A stretch of 21,178 nucleotides of DNA from the NCBI GenBank assembly GCA_038327995.1, contig JBBQLP010000046.1, forward strand, positions 1 through 21,178, written 5' to 3'. The stretch comes from CAIOYC01 sp038327995 (lineage in GTDB: Bacteria; Pseudomonadota; Alphaproteobacteria; Caulobacterales; Caulobacteraceae). Positions 15,259-21,178 of the stretch are shown here, one piece after another. The translations under genes and the position numbers were made by a program. The number at the start of each line of letters is the position of its first letter. Positions within the stretch are counted from its first letter, which is position 1. Under the pieces are notes generated by a model that saw only the letters and a list, made by a program, of their open reading frames with translations, searched no databases and was not told the DNA's origin.

Positions 15259-16272
15259 TCACCAGGCCGCCATCTTTTCCGCCTCGTGGTGGCTGATGGG
15301 GTTGTGCGCCCGTTCGTGGTCTTCCTCAGCCAGAAGGCGCGCAGCTTCCAGCGCCGCCATGCAGCCCATGCCCGCCGCAGTCACCGCCTGACGATAGACG
15401 TCGTCGGTCACATCGCCCGCCGCGAACACGCCGCTGATGGCGGTGGCGGTCGTGCCCGGCTTGATCTTCAGATAGCCGGAGCGGTCGCTTTCAAGCTGGC
15501 CCTGGAACAGGGATGAGGCAGGCGCATGGCCGATGGCTACGAACAGACCGTCGAGCTTGAGGTCGCGGCTCTCGCCGGTCTTCAGGTCCTTGAGGCGCGC
15601 GCCGGTGACGCCGCGGGGGTTCTCATCGCCCAGCACCGCCTCCACCTCCGCGTGCCAGATCACCTCGATCTTGGCGTTGGCGAACAGACGCTGCTGCAGG
15701 ATGCGCTCGGCGCGAAACTCGCCCTTGCGATGGATCACCGTCACTTTCGATGCGAATGAAGTGAGGAACAGCGCCTCCTCCACCGCGGTATTGCCGCCGC
15801 CGACCACGGCGACCTCCTTGCCGCGATAGAAGAAGCCGTCGCAGGTCGCGCAGGCGGAAACGCCGAAGCCCCGGAACCGCTGCTCGGTGTCGATGCCGAG
15901 CCATTTGGCCTGGGCGCCCGTGGCGATGATCACCGTCTCCGCCAGGAACTCCAGCCCGCTATCACAGACGATGCGGAAGGGACGCTGGGAGAGGTCGCAA
16001 GAAACCACAAGGTCGTTGATGATCTCGGTTCCCACGTGCTCGGCCTGGGCCTTCATCTGGTCCATCAGCCAAGGCCCCTGAATCACGCCGGCGAAGCCCG
16101 GATAATTCTCCACATCGGTGGTGATAGTCAGTTGCCCCCCCGGCTCCATGCCCGAGATCAGCACTGGCTCGAGCAGCGCGCGGGCGGCGTAGATGGCGGC
16201 GGTGTATCCTGCGGGACCGGAGCCGATGATGGCGACACGGACGGAACGGGGAGGTAGAGCGGGATTGGGCAT
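15259..16272 (-). CDS. trxB: Thioredoxin-disulfide reductase
   Basis: 337 aa, slightly longer than the E. coli enzyme. An FAD- and NADPH-dependent cytoplasmic flavoprotein that reduces thioredoxin. The FAD motif is IIGSGPAGYTAAIYAARA near 15-32, followed by GGQLTITTDVENYPGF. The redox-active disulfide is CATC, C141 and C144, followed by DGFF. The NADPH motif is VVGGGNTAVEEALFL and then VIHRKGEFRAE. FAAGDVTDDVYRQAVTAAGMGCMAAL is the C-terminal FAD-contacting segment; it supports the whole enzyme being present. A short hydrophilic tail ends the protein. It lies 209 bases downstream of the divergence-free response-regulator start, on the same strand but upstream in transcription order. Confidence 0.95.
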   Translation of the reverse strand: MPNPALPPRSVRVAIIGSGPAGYTAAIYAARALLEPVLISGMEPGGQLTITTDVENYPGFAGVIQGPWLMDQMKAQAEHVGTEIINDLVVSCDLSQRPFRIVCDSGLEFLAETVIIATGAQAKWLGIDTEQRFRGFGVSACATCDGFFYRGKEVAVVGGGNTAVEEALFLTSFASKVTVIHRKGEFRAERILQQRLFANAKIEVIWHAEVEAVLGDENPRGVTGARLKDLKTGESRDLKLDGLFVAIGHAPASSLFQGQLESDRSGYLKIKPGTTATAISGVFAAGDVTDDVYRQAVTAAGMGCMAALEAARLLAEEDHERAHNPISHHEAEKMAAW

Positions 16273-16399
16273 GGTCTCTATTTAGGGATGATTCCGTTCG
16301 GGCGCGAGCGGCTGCAATCGCCGAGCCGATGGCTCCCCGTCTGTCGCCAGACGCGAATCCGGGCTAGGCTGGGGGCTCAACAACCGGTATCGACCCGCC

Positions 16400-16840
16400 A
16401 TGCCCAGATTGAAGCCCCGGTTCGCCAGCGCCTTTCAACGACCTACGCAGGGGTCGGAGACCGGTCCGGTCGCCTTCGTGTGGGAGATGCTGACGTTTGA
16501 TCGTCTGCTCACGGGACCGATCACGCATCTGATCTACTGGGCTGGACTGGGCATGATCGCGCTGGGCGGGTTCGCCATTATCGGCGCGGCGGTAGGGACG
16601 GCGATCCGTGACGGCACCATCGGCGGGATCGTGCTGGCGCTTCCGCTTCTGGTGGGAGGTCTTTTGGGGATCGGTGCGGTGATCCTGCTGTGGCGAGGGA
16701 TGTGCGAGTTCTTTCTGGCGGTGTTCCGCATCGCCGACGATTTGCGCATCCTGCGCCTCGCCGCCGAACGAGACGGCCCACTCGAGCCGCCCGCCCCCGT
16801 CGTCCGCACCACCCCCCACGTCGGCGGGACGGAGCTTTAG
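16400..16840 (+). CDS. Small membrane protein, DUF4282-like
   Basis: 146 aa with two strong hydrophobic segments, about 43-65 and 72-97, a cytoplasmic-looking basic N-terminus and a Pro-rich C-terminal tail. The core LTFDRLLTGPITHLIYW, then a Gly-rich first helix and a second helix leading into EFFLAVFRIADDLRIL, match the pattern I know for DUF4282 proteins: an FF/LTF-x-R-hiss start, a YW in the first helix and an E-x-x-x-V-x-F-R-I ending. No function is established for this family. The start ATG at 16400 follows a GC-rich leader without a clear Shine-Dalgarno. It diverges from trxB and converges with the acyltransferase gene 13 bases away. Confidence 0.7.
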   Translation: MPRLKPRFASAFQRPTQGSETGPVAFVWEMLTFDRLLTGPITHLIYWAGLGMIALGGFAIIGAAVGTAIRDGTIGGIVLALPLLVGGLLGIGAVILLWRGMCEFFLAVFRIADDLRILRLAAERDGPLEPPAPVVRTTPHVGGTEL

Positions 16841-16853
16841 AGACAATCGGTTT

Positions 16854-17975
16854 CTAGACGCCCAGCGCGGCGAGCCGACGACGGACGGCCACAAGCACCC
16901 CCGGCCTGAACCCTGACAGCCACGCACGCACCGGCTGGTCGTAGGCTCGCGACACGCCCAGCGCCAAAACTGCAAGGGCGGGGGCGATGACCAGGCCGAC
17001 GCCCCAGGGCTGAAGCGCCGGTAGCGGCCAGTTCCAGAACTTGGACGCCATCATCAATCCCACGATCAGCGGCCCATGGATGGCGTAAAGCGGATAGGAA
17101 ATCTCGCCCGAGAGCCCGAACATCCGCGCCAGCCGTGGCCCCGGCGCCCTGGCCTGGACGGCGGCGATCATGAGCGTCGGGAAGCCGACCAGCACCACGG
17201 CGGCGGCGAACAGGCCGGGCAGGTTCCCCAGCGACGGCAGCAGTAAAAGCGCACAGGCCCCAGCCATCACCGGCATTGGCCCGAGCACAACAACGGGCAG
17301 TCTCCCGGCACGATAGAAGCGGAAAATGACCACGCCGAGCGAGAACGAAAAGCTGACCCGCGCCACCCCGACCCACAGCCGGTGCGCCTGATAACCGAGG
17401 TTCAGGGTCTGGTCGTGCAAGGCCGCACCGGACAGCACAAGCCCGGAAACGACGCAAATTGCAGTGAGCGCACGGGTCGATAGTCGCCGCGCGAAAACGG
17501 CGTAAGCGAGGTTGGCCAGCACCTCGAGAAGCAGCGACCATGCCGGGCCATTCAGAGGGAACAGGATCAGTGTCTTCACCGGCCCCAGATACGGAACCAT
17601 GAACACCGCCCCCGCCGCCGACCGCGAGATGTCGCCAGCCGACGCCGGATCGAACGCCGACAGCCGCCCGAACCAGGCCATGACCACCAGGCCGATGGCG
17701 CTGCCGAGGATATAGAGCGGATAGAGCCGGATCAGCCGCAACCGCATGAAGGCGAGGGCGCTGAGACCCTCCCCCAACCGATCCTCATAGGCATGGGCGA
17801 TCACGAAGCCGCTCATCAGGAAGAACAGGTCGACCGCCAGATAGAAGCTGGTCGGAGCCGGACTGATCCCCGCCGTACACTGGTGAAAATAGACCACGAG
17901 CAGGGCGGCCAGCCCTCGCAGTCCTTCCAGCGTCAGATACTTCTGTTTCGCCAAGAACAAACTCCGGTGAAGCAC
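16854..17975 (-). CDS. Acyltransferase family 3 membrane protein (OafA-like)
   Basis: 373 aa with about ten hydrophobic segments. The N-terminal LTLEGLRGLAALLVVYFHQC carries the R and H of the acyltransferase-3 (PF01757) signature, and FFLMSGFVIAHAYEDRL follows in TM2. These inner-membrane enzymes O-acylate sugars of LPS, exopolysaccharide or small molecules; the acceptor here is unknown. The longest frame starts with GTG at 17975, but a TTG at 17954 has GGAG seven bases upstream and would give 366 aa starting just before the signature. The start is six bases downstream of the GH10 xylanase stop, so the two are probably co-transcribed. Confidence 0.85.
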   Translation of the reverse strand: MLHRSLFLAKQKYLTLEGLRGLAALLVVYFHQCTAGISPAPTSFYLAVDLFFLMSGFVIAHAYEDRLGEGLSALAFMRLRLIRLYPLYILGSAIGLVVMAWFGRLSAFDPASAGDISRSAAGAVFMVPYLGPVKTLILFPLNGPAWSLLLEVLANLAYAVFARRLSTRALTAICVVSGLVLSGAALHDQTLNLGYQAHRLWVGVARVSFSFSLGVVIFRFYRAGRLPVVVLGPMPVMAGACALLLLPSLGNLPGLFAAAVVLVGFPTLMIAAVQARAPGPRLARMFGLSGEISYPLYAIHGPLIVGLMMASKFWNWPLPALQPWGVGLVIAPALAVLALGVSRAYDQPVRAWLSGFRPGVLVAVRRRLAALGV

Positions 17976-17981
17976 GGAGCT

Positions 17982-19070
17982 TCAGCCCCTGGATACCGCG
18001 GCGACAAAGGCTGAGGCGGCAGGCTTGGGGCGGCCCGCCTCATCGAACAGGACCGGTTGGTCCGATCCATCGTGCGGCGCACGTCTAAGCCAGGAATCAC
18101 TGTCGCGCACACCCCACACGGTCAGGGCGTATCGTCGCGCGGGGTGCAGGTCCATGAAGGCTTCGGTGATCTCCCCGACGATCCGCGCCTGATGCTGGGC
18201 CTTCTCTGCTGGCGGTGCAAAGTCCGGCCGCCCGCCCTTGGTGGAGACGTCGAGCTCGGAAATGTGGATCGGCAGGCCGAGGCTCGCCAGATCACGGATC
18301 GCCTCCCGAGCCATTCCTGGCCGGTATTCCCCCAGCGACACGTGGGTTTGCGTCCCGAGCCCGCCCAGCGGCGCCCCCGCCTTCAGAAGGCTTTCGGCCA
18401 GCCGCAGGAAGCTCGCGCGTTTCCTGGGCATAAGCTCCAGATTGTAATCGTTCATGAGGAGCACCGCGTTCGGATCCGCCTCGCGGGCATGATGAAAGGC
18501 GCGGGCCACATATTCCATGCCGAGGTTCTTGCGCCATAGGCAGTCGCGATAGCCGTTCCCGTCTTCGGCCACCGGCTCGTTGACCACGTCCCACCCCACC
18601 GCCCGCCCGCGATAGCGCCCGCCGACGGCCAGGATGTAGTTGCGATAGGCGTCAGCGAACGCCTGTCCCGTCCCGTCGATCTGGGTGAACGCGCCCGGCG
18701 CCTGGGCGTACCAGATCAGGGTGTGGGCGTGCAGGCGCATCCCGTGGGCGGCGGCGAAATCGGCGATGGCGTCGGCGCGGGTGAAGTCGAAGCCACCGTC
18801 GTCCTTCAACACCCCCTCCATCTTCATCTCCCACTCCGGCGTGACCTGACCGAAGTTGGGAACCAGCACGCCGTTGAAGCCAGCGTCGGCGAGCTGGCTC
18901 GTCATCACGCAGGCGCCGACCGGAAACGGCGCGACCTGTTTCAGCGGCGGAACATCGACGCGCGCCGCAGCCGCCGCCTGCGCCTCCCCACCCTGACGAC
19001 AGGCGGACAAGGCGAGCGCGGCGGGCAACCCGGCGATCAGGGCGCGGCGATCAGGCGAGGGCGTGGTCAT
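17982..19070 (-). CDS. Endo-1,4-beta-xylanase, glycoside hydrolase family 10, lipoprotein
   Basis: 362 aa, a bare GH10 catalytic domain without a carbohydrate-binding module. The N-terminus has twin arginines (R8, R9) before a hydrophobic stretch ending in the lipobox LSAC (C24), which predicts a Tat- or Sec-exported lipoprotein anchored in the cell envelope. The GH10 landmarks are MRLHAHTLIWYAQAPGAF, WDVVNEPVAEDG with acid/base E165, and ISELDVS with nucleophile E272; the 107-residue spacing is normal for the family. TVWGVRDSDSWL is the conserved C-terminal strand. It cleaves internal beta-1,4-xylosidic bonds with retention. An OafA-type acyltransferase follows after six bases. No sugar transporter or xylosidase is next to it in the window. 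Confidence 0.9.
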   Translation of the reverse strand: MTTPSPDRRALIAGLPAALALSACRQGGEAQAAAAARVDVPPLKQVAPFPVGACVMTSQLADAGFNGVLVPNFGQVTPEWEMKMEGVLKDDGGFDFTRADAIADFAAAHGMRLHAHTLIWYAQAPGAFTQIDGTGQAFADAYRNYILAVGGRYRGRAVGWDVVNEPVAEDGNGYRDCLWRKNLGMEYVARAFHHAREADPNAVLLMNDYNLELMPRKRASFLRLAESLLKAGAPLGGLGTQTHVSLGEYRPGMAREAIRDLASLGLPIHISELDVSTKGGRPDFAPPAEKAQHQARIVGEITEAFMDLHPARRYALTVWGVRDSDSWLRRAPHDGSDQPVLFDEAGRPKPAASAFVAAVSRG

Positions 19071-19170
19071 GCCGCCACCCTGCCATATCAGTCTTAAAAT
19101 GCCGCTAGCGACGGATTTGCGGTGGGGCTAGGTTTATCCCCGGGGGCGCAGGGGCGTCCGGGAGAACACC

Positions 19171-19425
19171 ATGAAATCGATCATCGCTGCCGCCAGCGCG
19201 GCCCTTCTCATGCTCAGCGCCAGCGCGGCCCTCGCCCAAGGCCCCGGCTCTGGTGTGCGCCAGGCCTGCGCCGCCGACCACGAAAAGTTCTGCCCCGGCA
19301 AGACGGGCCAAGAAGGCCACCAGTGCATGATGGCGCACAAGGACGAGGTGTCCGACACCTGCAAATCCGCCGCCAAGGCCGCGATGGAAAAGATGAAAGA
19401 AATGAAGGCCGACAAGCCGGAGTAG
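19171..19425 (+). CDS. Small secreted cysteine-rich repeat protein
   Basis: 84 aa. ATG at 19171 with GGAGA about six bases upstream. Residues 1-22 form a signal peptide (MKSII, hydrophobic core, SAALA). The mature part has four cysteines, C33, C41, C52 and C64, in the order C-x7-C-x10-C-x11-C with DHEKFCPG and HKDEVSDTC, which resembles the Cys-rich repeat of Golgi glycoprotein 1-like proteins (PF00839) found in bacterial periplasmic proteins. The tail is Lys/Met/Glu-rich. Function unknown; cysteines would form two disulfides in the periplasm or bind metal. It converges with copD, 56 bases away. Confidence 0.75.
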   Translation: MKSIIAAASAALLMLSASAALAQGPGSGVRQACAADHEKFCPGKTGQEGHQCMMAHKDEVSDTCKSAAKAAMEKMKEMKADKPE

Positions 19426-19481
19426 GCTGAGTCAGGCGCGGGATAGCGGAAAATCGCCTTCCTGTCCGCTGCACGCGGGGC

Positions 19482-20414
19482 CTATGTCATTGCCGAAACC
19501 GGCGCCAGCGTGCCCATGATGCTCACGAGGGCGAGCACGCTGAGGCCGATGACGGCTTCAAGAAGCACGCTTTGCTTTAGGCCGATCATCGCCTTCGCGA
19601 CGTCGCCATCACTGACGAGGCCGCGACCCAGCCGGGGAGTATGACTGAACCGGTTGGCCGCCGCCAGGAGCAGCATGAGGCCAAAGAGGGCGAGCTTGGC
19701 CAACAGGAGACGCCCGTAGGTCTCGGTAAATAGACCAACGAGGTGTGTCGGCCCCACAAGGAACCAACTGTTGACCAGTCCACTGGCCAGGAGCGCCGCC
19801 ACGACGAGGCTGCCAATCCCGGAGAAGTTTTTCAGGGCTCGATGAAGGAACTGGAGCTCGGCCGCGTCCTTCGAGCGTTGAAGCGTGGTGGTCAGAATCG
19901 ACAACGCCGCCAACGCCCCCAGCCAGACACCAGCGGCGATCAGGTGGATAACATCGCTGAGAGCGTGGACCAGTCCGGCGCCCCCGCCTTCCGCAGCCCC
20001 GTGCCCGGTCCAGGCAAAGCTGGCGAGGATTATCGCACCTCCCAAGGACGCCAAAATCCACAGGCCCGTTCTGGCGGGAAGTACAAGGCTGAAGAGAAGG
20101 AGGATCGCGGAGAGCGCAAGGCGCACGCTGATCGCAGCGCCAAAGCCCGTTCCGGTGACGACCATTGTGAGAGCGTCATGGTCAAAGGCCATGTTTGGGT
20201 CGCCCGCCATGGATGCGGTTTGACCCAGAAGCGATGCGGCGGCCCCGAAGAAAAGCAAAATGCAGGATATGCGGATGATCGTGCTGGCCCATCGGAGGTC
20301 AAGGCGCGTGCGACCCGCGCCGAGACCGTAGAGCAAAAAGAGTGGCGCGCCGAACAGGCTTACTGCGCCTGCAAACTGGATGAACCTTGCGGCGATAATT
20401 ATCTGATCGATCAC
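19482..20414 (-). CDS. copD: Copper resistance protein CopD, membrane protein
   Basis: 310 aa from the start chosen here, with about eight hydrophobic segments. The pattern ARFIQFAGAVSLFGAPLFLLY at the N-terminus, SVRLALSAILLLFSLV, FAWTGHGAAEGG and SDVIHLIAAGVWLGALAAL in the middle, and FSGIGSLVVAALLASGLVNSW towards the C-terminus are those of the CopD family (PF05425), inner-membrane partners of CopC in copper uptake or tolerance. His in the WTGHG and VIHL segments are candidate copper ligands. The frame is open to 20519, but GTG at 20412-20414 has GGAGGAG six bases upstream, so the extra 35 hydrophilic residues are not likely to be translated. It lies 124 bases downstream of copC. Confidence 0.87.
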   Translation of the reverse strand: MIDQIIIAARFIQFAGAVSLFGAPLFLLYGLGAGRTRLDLRWASTIIRISCILLFFGAAASLLGQTASMAGDPNMAFDHDALTMVVTGTGFGAAISVRLALSAILLLFSLVLPARTGLWILASLGGAIILASFAWTGHGAAEGGGAGLVHALSDVIHLIAAGVWLGALAALSILTTTLQRSKDAAELQFLHRALKNFSGIGSLVVAALLASGLVNSWFLVGPTHLVGLFTETYGRLLLAKLALFGLMLLLAAANRFSHTPRLGRGLVSDGDVAKAMIGLKQSVLLEAVIGLSVLALVSIMGTLAPVSAMT

Positions 20415-20538
20415 GTGTTGCTCCTCCCCGCCGTCGATCAAAATGGGCTGCATTGACCCACAGGCGCCGCCTCGGCACGCCGCCAGACGGCCCCGTGCGT
20501 GGCCGCCTGGGTTGCACATTCCGACGCGGACCAGCGCC

Positions 20539-20910
20539 TTATCGCACGCGGAAGCTATATTGGCCGGTCATACGGTGGGTGTCCGCGCTCACTGCGCGCC
20601 AACGGACTAGATAGGTTCCGGGCGCAAGCGGTTGGGGCACATCGGCGATCAAAGTGGACCTGTCCCTTGGGTCTTGCATCGTTCGACCGATACCGACCGA
20701 CTTGCCGCGCGTGGTCGTCAGATTGAGGCCAGAGAAGCTTGCGATCAGCGGCTCGCTGAAGGTCACGTGGATCATCCTGGGCGAGCCTTTCATCGCGCTG
20801 TTGGCGGCGGGATTAGCCCGGACCAGATGAGCATGGGCATCGGCGGTCCCAGCGACCAGCGCTACAGCAGACGCCGCCAGCAAAGCGACGGAAAGTCTGG
20901 AATTACGCAT
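20539..20910 (-). CDS. copC: Periplasmic copper-binding protein CopC
   Basis: 123 aa from the second of two adjacent ATGs. AGGAGG at plus-strand 20916-20921 is five bases from the ATG at 20910 but only two from the one at 20913, so the second is preferred. A signal peptide (1-25) ends GTADA, and cleavage there exposes HAHLVRANPAA, an N-terminal His that can form the Cu(II) site seen in CopC proteins. The other ligands are expected in SADTHRMTG near the C-terminus (Asp and His). The fold is the beta-barrel CopC/YobA type, ending TYLVRWRAVS...GQYSFRV. It should bind Cu(II) in the periplasm and pass it to CopD. Confidence 0.9.
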   Translation of the reverse strand: MRNSRLSVALLAASAVALVAGTADAHAHLVRANPAANSAMKGSPRMIHVTFSEPLIASFSGLNLTTTRGKSVGIGRTMQDPRDRSTLIADVPQPLAPGTYLVRWRAVSADTHRMTGQYSFRVR

Positions 20911-21000
20911 CATATCCTCCTGTATTTTCAGGCTCTAAACCCCGGGTTGGTTGCCAGAGTCGGCCCCGCGAAATGTCCTTGCATAAAATTGAACGGTGCA

Positions 21001-21028
21001 GCGCGGGATCGTAGGCCTTATCCCGCGC
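21001..21028 (-). terminator. Hairpin downstream of the right-edge gene
   Basis: GCGCGGGAT (21001-21009) pairs perfectly with ATCCCGCGC (21020-21028) around a 10-base loop. It begins 10 bases after the stop codon of the minus-strand gene at the right edge. In that direction a weak T-rich word (AATTTTAT) follows some ten bases after the stem, so it is a plausible but imperfect intrinsic terminator separating that gene from copC. Confidence 0.5.
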
Positions 21029-21038
21029 CGCCCTTCAA

Positions 21039-21178
21039 TCAATACTGGTTGTAGTTGTAGGTATAGTTGGAGCGGGGCTGACGGTAGGAATTGTAGTTTT
21101 GATAGCCGCTGTTGTTGTTATAGCGGCCGTCGCCCCAGCGATAAAACTGGTTGTCCTGCCGGTCGTGACCCTGCTCGT
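21039..21178 (-). CDS. C-terminal end of an Asn/Tyr/Gln-rich protein (partial)
   Basis: Only the last 45 codons are present; the gene enters from the right edge and ends with TGA at 21039-21041. The encoded tail contains QFYRWGDGRYNNNSGYQNYN and ends NYTYNYNQY: it is dominated by Asn, Tyr, Gln, Gly and Arg with almost no aliphatic residues, so it is low-complexity and probably disordered. I do not recognise the family. The frame is supported by absence of stops, GC-rich third positions broken only by the Asn/Tyr codons, and the hairpin just after the stop. Confidence 0.55.
   Translation of the reverse strand, partial: EQGHDRQDNQFYRWGDGRYNNNSGYQNYNSYRQPRSNYTYNYNQY

Noticed and set aside
19445..19470. 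Inverted repeat AGCGGA/TCCGCT between the Cys-rich gene and copD
   Set aside because: Only 6-bp arms with a 14-base loop and no T run; too weak to call a terminator.
1..21178. CRISPR arrays, tRNA/rRNA genes, insertion sequences, prophage or defence islands
   Set aside because: I looked for regular spaced repeats, cloverleaf-like ends, transposase motifs and defence-type genes by reading both strands and saw none. A dedicated search could still find a short tRNA-like remnant.

Overview
The window is GC-rich, densely packed bacterial chromosome that most resembles an alphaproteobacterium. Caulobacterales is my best guess, from the high GC, frequent GTG/TTG starts and gene content, but no rRNA or other phylogenetic marker is present to prove it. 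It looks like ordinary core plus mildly accessory chromosome. I see no tRNA, rRNA, CRISPR array, transposase, phage gene, toxin-antitoxin pair or recognisable defence system.

Layout, left to right. (1) 1-3417: the 3' end of glmM (peptidoglycan precursor synthesis), a secreted alkaline-phosphatase-superfamily phosphodiesterase, and a convergent SHS-type (lactate/sialate-like) MFS transporter. (2) 3483-6860: one large autotransporter on the minus strand with a Thr/Ala/Gly-rich repetitive passenger, two Asp-rich calcium-binding-like motifs and a C-terminal beta barrel. (3) 6861-7230: the only gene-free stretch over 300 bases. It is AT-richer than its surroundings, holds several inverted repeats, and separates the autotransporter from a divergent SleB-type cell-wall hydrolase (7231-8361). 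(4) 8369-10970: an SDR oxidoreductase and a GlxA-type regulator (DJ-1 plus AraC) on the minus strand, with an isonitrile-hydratase-like DJ-1/PfpI enzyme diverging from the regulator. This is a plausible small regulated catabolic or detoxification unit.

(5) 11001-14509: the complete nadA-nadB-nadC operon for de novo NAD synthesis from aspartate, with tight or overlapping gene junctions. In front of nadA lie two 17-bp operator-like palindromes with the same architecture, ATGCT-N7-AGCAT. They are probably the binding sites of an NAD-biosynthesis repressor such as NadQ. (6) 14657-16272: an orphan single-domain response regulator and thioredoxin reductase trxB. (7) 16400-19070: a DUF4282-like membrane protein, then an OafA-type acyltransferase preceded by a lipoprotein GH10 xylanase on the minus strand. 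(8) 19171-20913: a small Cys-rich secreted protein and, convergent to it, copC-copD for periplasmic copper handling. (9) 21039-21178: the 3' end of an Asn/Tyr/Gln-rich protein, followed by a terminator-like hairpin.

Several start codons are better chosen from ribosome-binding sites than from the longest reading frame: nadA at 14509, the response regulator at 15049, copD at 20414 (GTG) and copC at 20910. The strongest candidates for a second look are the tandem nad operators, the structured AT-rich spacer at 6861-7230, and the GlxA/DJ-1/SDR cluster. None clearly amounts to a new biological system.
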